In this document: positions 25,612-33,795 of the stretch, one piece after another
Layout: each line of letters starts with the position of its first letter
How positions within the stretch are numbered: position 1 is the stretch's first letter
Source of the DNA: Allopontixanthobacter confluentis
GTDB taxonomy: Bacteria > Pseudomonadota > Alphaproteobacteria > Sphingomonadales > Sphingomonadaceae
DNA length: 64,000 bases
Direction: 5' to 3'
NCBI RefSeq assembly: GCF_009827615.1
Contig: NZ_WTYU01000002.1
Location: 1,083,062 to 1,147,061 of the forward strand
Position numbers and translations under genes: made by a program
The notes under the pieces: model-generated
Seen by the model: only the letters and a program-made list of their open reading frames with translations
Told to the model about the DNA's origin: nothing
The model's database searches: none

Positions 25612-26205
25612 ATGAACGAGATGACAGCCCTCAAATGTTTGATGAGATTAACGATCGCCATTGCGGGCTTGATCGCGACTTCGTTTCACCCAGTCAATGC
25701 TCAGGAGTTCAGCCTCTTCGAACATGCCATCATGCAACCGAAGGCCGAGGAAGTGTCCGTCAGGCAGCACCTCCCTGCAGTCTATAAAACTAATCGGGCA
25801 GATGTTTCTTACCGGGAAGGTTTGTACATGGCAGCAATCGCCGAGGCTGAACGCCAATACGGCCTGCCAACCAACTTGCTGCGCGCTCTGATTTGGGCCG
25901 AGTCGCGCTTCAATCCAATGGCTATCAGTCCGGCGGGTGCGGCCGGACTTGCCCAACTCATGCCTGGCACTGCGCGGGAACTGGGTGTTCGAAACCGACA
26001 TGATCCTATCGCTTCGATCGACGGCGGCGCGCGCTACCTGCGCGATATGTTGAAACGCTTCGAAGCGGTCCACCTGGCTTTGGCCGCTTATAATGCAGGT
26101 CCGGGTGCCGTGTCCCGATCACAAGGCATTCCGAAAAACGGTGAAACACCGCAGTACGTCAGAACAGTGTTGGCAAGATGGCGCGCAATTGGCACATACA
26201 ATTGA
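25612..26205 (+). CDS. Lytic transglycosylase (SLT family) of the conjugation apparatus
   Basis: 197 residues from the ATG at 25612; a second ATG at 25621 is nearly as likely because the GGAG lies only three bases before the first. It begins with a signal peptide (LTIAIAGLIATSF, cleavage after VNAQ or nearby). The SLT domain has the catalytic glutamate in ALIWAESRFNPMAISPAG, then GLAQLMPGTARELG and AAYNAGPGAV, the VirB1/Slt pattern. It would locally open peptidoglycan for the transfer channel in the periplasm. It may form a short forward-strand unit with the thermonuclease gene that follows 63 bases later. Confidence 0.9.
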   Translation: MNEMTALKCLMRLTIAIAGLIATSFHPVNAQEFSLFEHAIMQPKAEEVSVRQHLPAVYKTNRADVSYREGLYMAAIAEAERQYGLPTNLLRALIWAESRFNPMAISPAGAAGLAQLMPGTARELGVRNRHDPIASIDGGARYLRDMLKRFEAVHLALAAYNAGPGAVSRSQGIPKNGETPQYVRTVLARWRAIGTYN

Positions 26206-26268
26206 AGAAATGGCCTGATTTATGGCTATTATCGGAGGGGCATTGCATAGTGATCTCGGAGGGCGCCA

Positions 26269-26820
26269 GTGAGTGAAGCACCTGGTGAGCCGTTCGACTT
26301 TCGCCAAGCTATTAAAGCAAAAAAGCGCCGCAAGTTGCGTAGGGAGATTATGTTGGGCTTTGGCGCATTCTCAATAGTAGTTGCGGCAGGGATGCTGGCG
26401 CTGAACTGGCCAGGCGGGAACGCGAGCCTTGCAGACGTCGAGCAGCAGCCCCAGGCACTTTTTCAACAAGTAAGCTCCCCACAATTTGCGATTTGCGGCA
26501 CGGTCAGGCGGACATGTGTTGTCGATGGGGATACTTTTTGGCTGGATGGCATCAAGATCCGCATCGCTGACATCGACACTCCGGAAATCAGCCAGCCCAG
26601 ATGCGACTACGAATATGAGCTTGGAATGCGAGCGACATATCGATTGGTCGATCTGCTCAATGTTGGGCCCTTCGAGCTCAGAACCATCGGAAACCGGGAT
26701 GAAGACCAGTACGGGCGCAAACTGCGGGTCGTGATCCGCGATGGTCGGTCACTCGGCGATCAGCTGGTCAGCGAAGGACTAGCGCGGACGTGGACTGGGA
26801 GACGCGAGCCTTGGTGCTGA
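26269..26820 (+). CDS. Membrane-anchored thermonuclease (SNase) family protein
   Basis: 183 residues with a GTG start preceded by CGGAGGG. A single N-terminal membrane segment (about residues 30-48, FGAFSIVVAAGMLALNW) is followed by a staphylococcal-nuclease domain: VVDGDTFWLDGIKIRIADID, then GMRATYRLVDLL, then the arginine motif DQYGRKLRVV and LVSEGLARTW. The nuclease domain probably faces the periplasm. Small anchored SNases are frequent in sphingomonad elements; a role in digesting DNA outside the cytoplasm is an inference. It overlaps the start of the next small gene. Confidence 0.88.
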   Translation: MSEAPGEPFDFRQAIKAKKRRKLRREIMLGFGAFSIVVAAGMLALNWPGGNASLADVEQQPQALFQQVSSPQFAICGTVRRTCVVDGDTFWLDGIKIRIADIDTPEISQPRCDYEYELGMRATYRLVDLLNVGPFELRTIGNRDEDQYGRKLRVVIRDGRSLGDQLVSEGLARTWTGRREPWC

Positions 26821-27005
26821 ACCGCGATCAAGAACTTTGGGCTGTGGCGTTATGGGTTGAAAAGAACCACGGCGCAGCAGGGCCTGCTTACATGGCAGAG
26901 CAAGTCAAACGATTGGCAAACGAAGGCGATGCGGCAGGCGTAGAAACCTGGAAAACAATCGCGGACCGTTTCGATCAGCTCAAATGCCAGAACGCCACGA
27001 ATTGA
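26814..27005 (+). CDS. Small DUF6961-like protein
   Basis: About 63 residues from a GTG at 26814 that overlaps the thermonuclease stop codon (translational coupling); a GTG at 26790 is possible. The pattern WAVALWVEKNHG, then MAEQVKRLANEGD, then GVETWKTIADRFDQL resembles the small DUF6961-type family of sphingomonads, by recollection. It is likely helical and cytoplasmic. No function is known. Confidence 0.6.
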   Translation: MLNRDQELWAVALWVEKNHGAAGPAYMAEQVKRLANEGDAAGVETWKTIADRFDQLKCQNATN

Positions 27006-27017
27006 GGGCTTGCAACG

Positions 27018-27122
27018 ATGCGCAAATGGCTTGCAGATTTGGGCGTCAGGATTGAGTTTGGTTTGCTCGCGTCAGTCTCATTGGTGGGGCTGCTCCTGAG
27101 CCTCAAATCATGTTTTGGCTGA
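27018..27122 (+). CDS. Possible 34-residue membrane microprotein
   Basis: ATG at 27018 with GAGGG nine bases upstream. It encodes a basic N-terminus (MRKWLADLGVRI) followed by one hydrophobic segment (GLLASVSLVGLLLSL). It is 12 bases after the preceding gene on the same strand. The support is only the frame, a ribosome-binding site and a clean membrane segment. Confidence 0.35.
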   Translation: MRKWLADLGVRIEFGLLASVSLVGLLLSLKSCFG

Positions 27123-27143
27123 TTAGCGTTTCGATATATTCGC

Positions 27144-28367
27144 TCAGCCTTTTGCAAATTTGGCCTTTATGACCTTTCCGCCTGACCGGAGCTCGTCAAG
27201 GTAGTCGCTCCACCACTGGGCCATTCGCACCCGCTCGTCCCAGTGCTTGCCCCGGTGGTAGATGCCGCGCACGACATTGCTATCTCCATGCGCCAGAGCG
27301 CGCTCGATCGCATCTGGATTCCAGAGCCCAGACTCGTTCAGAAATGTCGATGCTGTCGCCCTCAAGCCGTGCGCAGTAACTTCCTCCTTCGTGTAACCCA
27401 TCCTTCGGAATGCTGCGTTGAGGGAGTTCTCGCTCATCGGGCGCTGCGAGGTGCGTGCCGAGGGAAATACGTAGCCATCTTGGCCCAGCAATTCGGCGAG
27501 GTCGGTTAGATAGCCGACAACCTGCGTTGAAAGCGGAACCGCGTGCGTGCGCCGCGCTTTCATCTTGCCCGCGGGGATCTTCCAAACCCTGTCCACCAGA
27601 TCGATCTCGCGCCATTCGGCATGTCGCAGTTCACCCGGGCGAACAAAGACATGAGGCGCGATCTGCAACGCGAACCTTGTGATCAGATGGCCGGTGTAGT
27701 CGTCTATCGCACGTAAAAGCCCACCAAGCTCCTTGGGCTCGAGGATCGCTGCGTAATGCGTAGTCCGCGGCGTGATCAAAGCACCCTTGAGCATGCTCGT
27801 CGGATCGGATTTGCACCGGGTCGTGGCGACGCCATACCGAAAGACCCTGCCTGCAAAGGAACGAGTCTTCTTTGCAGTCTCGTGCTTCCCACTGGCTTCC
27901 AGACGCTTGAGCGGGGCAAGAACCTCAAACGGCTCAATCTCATGAATTGGCCGGTTGCCGATGGCCGGCGTAAGCTGATCGAGGAAGTAATTTGCCTTGA
28001 TGATCGTTCCTTCGGCACGGCCATTCTGCACCATCATCTGTTCGATGTATTCGCGGGCAACGGCTTCGAAGGTCTGGGCAGACAGGAACTCCTCGCGGAT
28101 CTTTTTCTTCCGTTTGTCGAAGGCAGGATCCCCGCCCGATGCAACGGTCTGTCTTGCTTCGTAGGTCGCATCACGCGCCTCTTTGAGGCTGACCTCGGGG
28201 TAGCTCCCGATTACGAGCTTCTTCTCGAGCTTGCCGAGCCGGTATCGAAATCGCCAGTGTTTGCCACCGGCTGGGGTAACCTCAATATAAAGGCCTCGCT
28301 GGTCAGCGACCTTGTAAGGTTTGTCTTTCGTCTTGAGAGCGCGGAGCCGCGTTTCGGTCAGAGGCAT
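27144..28367 (-). CDS. int: P4-type tyrosine integrase of the element
   Basis: 407 residues. The ATG at 28367 (MPLTETRLRALK) is the usual P4-integrase start; an upstream ATG at 28445 would add 26 residues lacking family similarity. There is an N-terminal DUF4102 arm-binding domain (ADQRGLYIEVTPAGGKHW; GSYPEVSLKEAR). The catalytic domain has Arg in VRPGELRHAEW, HGLRATASTF, and the tyrosine probably in GIYHRGKHW. The gene sits beside the 3' end of tRNA-Leu(CAG), the classic layout for site-specific insertion into tRNA genes. Three copies of AGGCCCGCAAA surround the start codon and are likely arm-type binding sites. Confidence 0.93.
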   Translation of the reverse strand: MPLTETRLRALKTKDKPYKVADQRGLYIEVTPAGGKHWRFRYRLGKLEKKLVIGSYPEVSLKEARDATYEARQTVASGGDPAFDKRKKKIREEFLSAQTFEAVAREYIEQMMVQNGRAEGTIIKANYFLDQLTPAIGNRPIHEIEPFEVLAPLKRLEASGKHETAKKTRSFAGRVFRYGVATTRCKSDPTSMLKGALITPRTTHYAAILEPKELGGLLRAIDDYTGHLITRFALQIAPHVFVRPGELRHAEWREIDLVDRVWKIPAGKMKARRTHAVPLSTQVVGYLTDLAELLGQDGYVFPSARTSQRPMSENSLNAAFRRMGYTKEEVTAHGLRATASTFLNESGLWNPDAIERALAHGDSNVVRGIYHRGKHWDERVRMAQWWSDYLDELRSGGKVIKAKFAKG

Positions 28368-28421
28368 TTGCGGGCCTTTTCCAAATGTGGTTTTCGCAAA
28401 GGCCCGCAAAAGGCCCGCAAA
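28367..28421. repeat. AGGCCCGCAAA repeats, likely integrase arm sites
   Basis: Two tandem copies of AGGCCCGCAAA (28400-28410 and 28411-28421) and one inverted copy (28367-28377) that touches the integrase start codon. Repeats in this position are typical arm-type sites for the integrase N-terminal domain and could also give autoregulation. Confidence 0.5.
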
Positions 28422-28515
28422 AATGTCTGGAACCCCCGAGAACAAACGGGACGATCCGGAACTACCAAAGGGCCAAATCCCTAGGGTTTCTGCGGGTTTT
28501 ATAGATTATCTGGGA

Positions 28516-28530
28516 GAACAAGAGAAGAAC
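28516..28530 (-). promoter_or_regulatory. LexA-type box GTTC-N7-GTTC between tRNA-Leu and integrase
   Basis: On the forward strand it reads GAACAAGAGAAGAAC, the reverse complement of GTTC-N7-GTTC. It lies three bases beyond the tRNA-Leu CCA end, on the element side, and 148 bases upstream of the integrase start at 28367. It could place integrase expression under SOS control. Confidence 0.5.
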
Positions 28531-28533
28531 AAA

Positions 28534-28620
28534 TGGTGCCCAGAAGAGGACTCGAACCTCCACGTCCTTGCGAACGCCAGCACCTGAAGCTGGTGCGTCT
28601 ACCAATTCCGCCATCTGGGC
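28534..28620 (-). tRNA. tRNA-Leu(CAG), integration site of the element
   Basis: 87 bases including an encoded CCA. Acceptor stem GCCCAGA/TCTGGGC, anticodon stem CCAGC/GCTGG with loop TTCAGGT (anticodon CAG), a long variable arm as in class II tRNAs, and T-arm GGTTCGAGTCC. Its 3' end faces the integrase gene, so the element is inserted at the tRNA 3' end and recreates it. The second attachment copy should lie left of base 1. Confidence 0.95.
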
Positions 28621-28955
28621 ACCGGAGCAGAGCGCGTTGGCGCGTTCTGCGGGTAGGAGCGGGCCGATAGCGGGGGGGTAGGGCGCTTGTCAACAAGACT
28701 TGGAGGTTGTGCTAATTTAATCTTGTTTTTGATGTCATGGGAGCCTGGCGTTTGCTGCAATTCAACGCCCGGTCACAACTTGTGTCGCGCAATGTGGTGG
28801 TTGGTCAGATGTCACGACGCCTGCCAGCAAATTGGCGGCGCAAGTGATGGGCGATCCGGCTGTCCGCCTTGTTGGGAGGCGCAAACTTGTTATGGTCCTC
28901 GAAGACATTGGCCATGAAGGCGCCGCCACGGCATTGAGGAACCAGGCTCAGCGCC
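28621..28955. other. Intergenic region between tRNA-Leu(CAG) and the EcsC gene
   Basis: This holds the tRNA promoter (reverse strand) and presumably the promoter of the EcsC-family gene. Short reading frames here show no ribosome-binding site or family similarity. I see no repeat or structure. Confidence 0.5.
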
Positions 28956-29705
28956 ATGCATTGCAAACCCATGGACATTCAACGTGAACAGCGGCAATTC
29001 CGCAACGCCAAGCCCTCCCGCCTCGGACGCGGGATTGAGCGCCTGACACATCCTTTTGGCAAGGCGCTGGCGAGCATTGTGCCGAAAAGCCTGGTAGAGG
29101 CCGTGCTGGCGGGCCTTGATCGCGCTGTCGCGGCGCCGCAGCTGGTTCGCTTCAGTCATGACACTTCAGACATGCAGGCGGCGCATCTGGCGGCCAAGAA
29201 AGTCGCGCGAACAGCGCGAGGCATCAGTGCGACAACAGGTGCCGCCGCGGGCATGGCCGGTGCGCTGTCAATGAGCGCCGACATTCCTGCAACCATTGCG
29301 ATTGGCCTGCGGACCATACGCGATACCGGTCGCGCCTTCGGTTTCGATGGCGAGGGTTCGGCGGAAAAACTTTTCCGCCTACAAATTCTCGAACTCGCTG
29401 CGCTTGACGATCCTGAGGAACGTAACAAACGCATTGCTGATCTGGAATCAACTATTGGGGACCATGGCCAGCTTGTCGATGCTGATCACGAACACATTAC
29501 GCCTGTCGTTGATCAGGCTGTGGAGCGCATTTCCCGTGCGATTGCTTTCGCCAGCTTCCGCAGCCGCGCAGGCATGATCGTGCCAATTGTCGGGTCAGTC
29601 GTTGGCGGAATTGTCAATTCGTCGTTTCAGAACGACGTTGGCAAAGCTGCGCGATTCGCATTTCAGGAACGTGCGTCAAAGCGAGATCAGCAGGTTTCCC
29701 AATAA
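28956..29705 (+). CDS. EcsC-family protein
   Basis: 249 residues; an ATG at 28971 is an equally good start, and neither has a strong ribosome-binding site. The body matches EcsC (PF12787): a long central Ala/Gly-rich amphipathic region (TTGAAAGMAGALSMSADIPA, IAIGLRTIRDTG), then FRLQILELAALDDPEER, and a Gly-rich hydrophobic C-terminal stretch (MIVPIVGSVVGGIVNSS). Family members are linked to ABC export and secretion in Bacillus, but their biochemical role is unknown. It stands alone between two tRNA-Leu genes. Confidence 0.85.
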   Translation: MHCKPMDIQREQRQFRNAKPSRLGRGIERLTHPFGKALASIVPKSLVEAVLAGLDRAVAAPQLVRFSHDTSDMQAAHLAAKKVARTARGISATTGAAAGMAGALSMSADIPATIAIGLRTIRDTGRAFGFDGEGSAEKLFRLQILELAALDDPEERNKRIADLESTIGDHGQLVDADHEHITPVVDQAVERISRAIAFASFRSRAGMIVPIVGSVVGGIVNSSFQNDVGKAARFAFQERASKRDQQVSQ

Positions 29706-29730
29706 TTCCGATTATGTAATTCCGATTATG
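29703..29730. repeat. Perfect 14-bp tandem duplication
   Basis: TAATTCCGATTATG occurs twice head to tail, starting at the stop codon of the EcsC-family gene. Confidence 0.8.
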
Positions 29731-29847
29731 CAAACCGGGTATCAAACGCGGCCTCGAAGAACAGCAGGCCGACCGGTTTTTCTGACGGCGGACAGGGCTT
29801 CTACTGTCGCCCGGTCAAACGGCGTAGGGCCTATGTTTAACCGGAAA

Positions 29848-29934
29848 TGGTGCGGTCAAGAAGACTCGAACTTCCACGGGCTTTCGCCCACAACGACCTC
29901 AACGTTGCGCGTCTACCAATTCCGCCATGACCGC
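29848..29934 (-). tRNA. tRNA-Leu(GAG)
   Basis: 87 bases including CCA. Acceptor stem GCGGTCA/TGACCGC, anticodon stem CAACG/CGTTG with loop TTGAGGT (anticodon GAG), long variable arm, T-arm AGTTCGAGTCT. It is intact, with no integrase beside it. Confidence 0.95.
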
Positions 29935-30133
29935 ACACAAAGTCAGGGGGCGCGAGCGCTTCCCTGCGGGGTAGGAGCGGGCCACTAGCAAAGGCCTATC
30001 GGCTGCGCAAGCACAGGTTTCGCCGCGCTGCGTTTTGCGTCTAGCCCACCCTTGGCAGCGCTGGTGTCCCGCAGCGGGACTGGCGTTAACAGAATCCTTG
30101 CAAAGGTGGTTAAGAAGCCGTCAACCATGGCGC

Positions 30134-30352
30134 ATGAGCGTGGCTGCATCCCTTGCTATTCTGGCCGCTGCAACCCCGGTGCAGCATGCGCCTGCGGTGA
30201 AGGCGGATGAACCTGTGGCGATCCAGGCCAGCGCCAGTGTCACCATATTGGCAGGCACACAAATCCGCTTTCGGCAGCGCAGGTTTGACGGTGAACATAA
30301 GCCGCAAATGCGTGATGGCAGGGATGGAACCGTGTGGTTCGAATTCAGCTGA
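30134..30352 (+). CDS. Small secreted hypothetical protein
   Basis: 72 residues from the ATG at 30134. A signal-peptide-like start (MSVAASLAILAAATP) precedes a short polar mature part ending RDGTVWFEFS. A longer reading from 30035 lacks a signal and a ribosome-binding site. No family is recognised, and it is convergent with the zinc-ribbon gene. Confidence 0.5.
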   Translation: MSVAASLAILAAATPVQHAPAVKADEPVAIQASASVTILAGTQIRFRQRRFDGEHKPQMRDGRDGTVWFEFS

Positions 30353-30361
30353 ACGGCCGGA

Positions 30362-31303
30362 TCAGCCGGGTTTCCACCCGATTTCCGCAAATTTGGCAGA
30401 ACGCGGAACGTCCGTTACAGCTTCGTTGATGGTCACCTGTTCGCCCGGCGCCAGGCTGGGCTGCGGCGGCGCGACTTCCCAGCTATATACAATCCGGTCG
30501 CGCTCATCACGAAGGATGATGAGGATGGAGGGCACCTGATGGCTCTCGCGCCCGACATTGGTGATGGTGCCGCTGGCGCCGAAAAATTCCGTGCCATTGG
30601 GTAATGTACGCCGATCCTGCTGGCCCGGCGGAAATTCCAGCACCAGATCAGGCTGGTTTACGGCAAATGTCGGGCGGCTGACTGGCACCCAGTCGGGCAG
30701 CCCCCAATAGCTGACGGCGGCAATCGTGCCAAAGGCCACGGCAGCAAAAATCGCAGCCGCAGCAGTCCATAGTTTCAGCGGATTGCGGCGCGATTGGAAG
30801 GGCGGTTCATAATCGAACTGCGACACCTCTGTATCATCATACACTGCCGCGACGGGTTGCGGGGGCGTTTCCACCATGACCGGTGTCTGCGGCGCACTAT
30901 CGTCCGGCGCACGTGTGGCCGGTGCCGCGGCAGTTACTGCAATTGCATCGGCGGAGGCTGTTTCGTGAGGCGCTTGGACAGGCTGCATGGCCGCTGCAGT
31001 GTCGTCTTCCCTGAATTCTGCGGCCGACGGCGCTGCCGCATCTTTACGCGGATTAGTTTCATCCGCCGCATTTTCCATGCCTGCATCTGCCAGTGGTTGA
31101 ACCGTGGCGGGTGGGGCGGTCGGGGGGGCTGATGCTTGGGGCGGGGTTTGGGCCGGGGCTTGGGACTGGGACGGATCGACCAGATGGCCTTCCTGAAACC
31201 AGCTGTGGCGGCATTTGGCGCAACGTACGGTGCGTCCTTCCACGCCGACGGCACTGTCGGGAACGACGTAGCGCGTGGAGCAGGCGGGGCAGGAAATGAT
31301 CAT
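30362..31303 (-). CDS. MJ0042-type zinc-ribbon / DUF3426 membrane protein
   Basis: 313 residues from the ATG at 31303. The N-terminal zinc ribbon has CPAC (Cys5, Cys8) and CAKC (Cys28, Cys31), the MJ0042 motif. A long Pro/Ala-rich linker follows, then one membrane segment (AAAAIFAAVAFGTIAAVSYW), then a DUF3426-like domain ending in ITNVGRESHQVPSILIILRD. Domain order is that of a conserved alphaproteobacterial family divergent from ftsEX. Function is not established. Confidence 0.82.
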   Translation of the reverse strand: MIISCPACSTRYVVPDSAVGVEGRTVRCAKCRHSWFQEGHLVDPSQSQAPAQTPPQASAPPTAPPATVQPLADAGMENAADETNPRKDAAAPSAAEFREDDTAAAMQPVQAPHETASADAIAVTAAAPATRAPDDSAPQTPVMVETPPQPVAAVYDDTEVSQFDYEPPFQSRRNPLKLWTAAAAIFAAVAFGTIAAVSYWGLPDWVPVSRPTFAVNQPDLVLEFPPGQQDRRTLPNGTEFFGASGTITNVGRESHQVPSILIILRDERDRIVYSWEVAPPQPSLAPGEQVTINEAVTDVPRSAKFAEIGWKPG

Positions 31304-31481
31304 GATGCGCCAAACCTTAGGCCGCTGCGCGAATCGCAACAAGGCTTCTGGGGCAGATCAAGTGAATAGGATGGCTTTTTTCCACATCGAAGCATAGCTA
31401 TAGGCCCCTCACCATGCCCAAACCGCCCATTTTCTTCTTCACCAGCCCATTTATCGGCTCCCGAAACAGGGCAGCCGACCT

Positions 31482-32246
31482 GTGAAGAATGCCGAAACCG
31501 AAGTTGTCACCTTCAATAATGTCGGCCTGCGTTACGGTGCCGACCGCGAAGTGTTGAGCGATGTGTCCTTTACGCTTTACCCCGGCAGCTTTTATTTTCT
31601 GACTGGCGCCAGCGGCGCGGGCAAGACATCCTTGCTGAAATTGCTCTATCTGGCGCAGCGCCCGTCACGCGGGATGATTTCGATGTTCGGTACGGATGTC
31701 ATTACTTTGCCGCGCACTCGCTTGCCCGCCTTCCGGCGGCGGCTGGGGGTGGTTTTTCAGGATTTCCGGCTGGTGCCGCATCTGTCCGCATTCGATAATG
31801 TGGCGTTGCCGCTGCGTGTTTCGGGCGTGCGCGAGGCAGATTTGCACAAGCCGGTGACAGACATGCTGGATTGGGTGGGCCTCAGTCATCGGAGCGATGC
31901 GCAGCCCGCCACGCTTTCGGGCGGTGAGCAGCAGCGCGTGGCCATTGCGCGGGCGGTGATAGCGCGGCCCGATATGCTGGTCGCCGATGAACCGACCGGC
32001 AACGTCGATCCTGACATGGCGCTTAAACTGCTGCGCCTGTTTGAAGCGCTGAACCGGCTTGGCACCACGGTCGTGGTGGCGACCCATGATGTGCATCTGC
32101 TGCGTAAAGTGCCCGAATCGCTGATCATGCGGCTGGACAAGGGGCGTTTGTCTGACCCGACAGGCGCGCTGCGCTATCCGCCGCGCCGCGAAATCATGCC
32201 GCGCGATGATGATGGCCAGGCTGATGATTTCGGGTTTGCGCTGTGA
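31482..32246 (+). CDS. ftsE: Cell division ATP-binding protein FtsE
   Basis: 254 residues, GTG start. ABC ATPase motifs: Walker A GASGAGKT (42-49), Q-loop VFQDFRL, signature LSGGEQQR (145-152), Walker B MLVADE (165-170) and switch histidine in ATHDVH. FtsE works with FtsX at the division septum to activate peptidoglycan hydrolases. The stop overlaps the ftsX GTG start by four bases. Confidence 0.95.
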   Translation: MKNAETEVVTFNNVGLRYGADREVLSDVSFTLYPGSFYFLTGASGAGKTSLLKLLYLAQRPSRGMISMFGTDVITLPRTRLPAFRRRLGVVFQDFRLVPHLSAFDNVALPLRVSGVREADLHKPVTDMLDWVGLSHRSDAQPATLSGGEQQRVAIARAVIARPDMLVADEPTGNVDPDMALKLLRLFEALNRLGTTVVVATHDVHLLRKVPESLIMRLDKGRLSDPTGALRYPPRREIMPRDDDGQADDFGFAL

Positions 32247-33211
32247 AACGCCCTCCCACCATCAGCCGCAGGGTGGCGCGCGGATTTTCTCCCTTCAGGG
32301 GCGAGCGGGCATCAAGGCTGGTGCCGCAGGCGCGAATGGGAGGGCCGATGCCATGGGTCATTGCCATCATGGTGGCGCTGACGGTGATTGCGGCTGCGGG
32401 CGGGCTTGCCATGCATAATCTGGCGGTCACCGCGCAAAGCGAATTGTCAGGCGGGGCCACTGTGCAGATTGTGGAAGCTTCGCCGACAGAGCGGAACCGG
32501 CAGGCCCAGGCCGCCGAAATCCTGTTGGCCCAGCATCCTGCGGTGGCATCGCTGCGGCGGGTGCCCGATGCAGAACTGGAACAATTGCTGGAACCATGGC
32601 TTGGGACAGGTTCGGGCCCCGGTTTGAGCACTGTTTCAGGCGCCGCATCAGATACTGACGCCATCCCCGTTCCCGCGCTCATCGATGTGCGTTTGCGCAG
32701 CGCGGTGACGCCAGGGGATCTTGATTCCATGCGGCGTCTGGTCGCCGAACAGGCACCAGCGGCGCGCATTGATGCACAATCCAGTTGGCTGAGGCCGGTT
32801 TTTTCCGCCATATCGTCGCTTCAATGGCTGGCTTTTGCGCTGGTGATGCTATTGGGGCTGACCAGCGGTGCCGCTGTGTGGCTGGCATCACGCAGCGCGC
32901 TGGGGGCTAATCGCGATACAATCGAGGTGGTGCATTTGCTGGGCGGAACAGACAGCCAGATCGCGCGGATATTCCAGCGGTCTATCGCATTGGATGCGAC
33001 TTTGGGTGGCACGGTTGGCCTGCTGATGGGGCTGGCCGCCGTCCTGCTGCTGGGCAGGCAATTTGCAGGGCTTGATTCAGGCATGGTCGCAGGCGGCGGG
33101 CTGACCGGTTTTGACTGGCTGGTGCTGGCCGCCATCCCGATGGTGGGCATCGTGATTGCGGTTCTGACCGCGCGGCTGACTGTCATGCTGGCGTTGAGGC
33201 GAATGCTGTGA
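32243..33211 (+). CDS. ftsX: Cell division permease-like protein FtsX
   Basis: 322 residues with GTG start overlapping ftsE. The layout is cytoplasmic tail, membrane segment near residues 35-55 (VIAIMVALTVIAAAGGLAMH), a periplasmic domain, then three C-terminal membrane segments (WLAFALVMLLGLTSGAAVWL; LLMGLAAVLLL; WLVLAAIPMVGIVIAVL), as in FtsX. It forms the membrane part of FtsEX. Confidence 0.92.
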   Translation: MKRPPTISRRVARGFSPFRGERASRLVPQARMGGPMPWVIAIMVALTVIAAAGGLAMHNLAVTAQSELSGGATVQIVEASPTERNRQAQAAEILLAQHPAVASLRRVPDAELEQLLEPWLGTGSGPGLSTVSGAASDTDAIPVPALIDVRLRSAVTPGDLDSMRRLVAEQAPAARIDAQSSWLRPVFSAISSLQWLAFALVMLLGLTSGAAVWLASRSALGANRDTIEVVHLLGGTDSQIARIFQRSIALDATLGGTVGLLMGLAAVLLLGRQFAGLDSGMVAGGGLTGFDWLVLAAIPMVGIVIAVLTARLTVMLALRRML

Positions 33212-33789
33212 TCCGCCGGCTGGGTTCTGCCATATTGATAATCTGGGCGCTGGGTTTTGCCTGGTTTGCCGTGGCGCTGCCCGGGCCGGTTCCGGTTGCG
33301 GGGCAAGGGCGGGGGGACGCCAAGGCCGCAGGGGTCAGGACAGATGCGGTGGTGGTGCCCACTGGCGGCGCGGGCAGGATTGAACGCGGGCTGGAGGTCT
33401 TGCGGCAGGGCGGCGCGGCAAAAATGCTGGTCAGCGGGGTCGACCCCGAAGTGAAGCCGGGAGAATTTGCGACCGAATTCGAAGTGCCGATGCAGACCAT
33501 GATGTGCTGCATCACGCTTGGCTATGCTGCTGTCGACACGCGCGGCAATGCGGCAGAAACGGCAGACTGGATTGCTGAGCGGAAATATCGCTCCGTCAGG
33601 CTGGTCACGACGGACTGGCATATGCGCCGTGCATCGTCAGAATTGCGGCAGATGGTGCCCGGCAATGTTCAGATCATCGAAGATGGCGTGCCGTCGGAAC
33701 CTTCGCTGCGCATTCTTTTCCTGGAATATCACAAAATGCTGGCCAGCCACATCGCGCGCCAGCTCGGCCACCTGTGGGACATGACGTAA
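33208..33789 (+). CDS. YdcF family (DUF218) envelope protein
   Basis: 193 residues; GTG start overlapping the ftsX stop. An N-terminal membrane anchor (ILIIWALGFAWFAVAL) is followed by a DUF218 domain with AVVVPTGGAGRIERGLE, LVSGVDP, the NAAETADW motif and LVTTDWHMRRA. DUF218 proteins such as ElyC and SanA act in envelope/peptidoglycan precursor homeostasis, which fits its place between ftsX and the acyltransferase gene. Confidence 0.85.
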   Translation: MIRRLGSAILIIWALGFAWFAVALPGPVPVAGQGRGDAKAAGVRTDAVVVPTGGAGRIERGLEVLRQGGAAKMLVSGVDPEVKPGEFATEFEVPMQTMMCCITLGYAAVDTRGNAAETADWIAERKYRSVRLVTTDWHMRRASSELRQMVPGNVQIIEDGVPSEPSLRILFLEYHKMLASHIARQLGHLWDMT

Positions 33790-33795
33790 ACGGCC

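Noticed and set aside
28430..28443. GAAC...GAAC pair upstream of the integrase
   Set aside because: The spacing is six bases, not seven, so it does not match the LexA-type box; the exact match is at 28516-28530.
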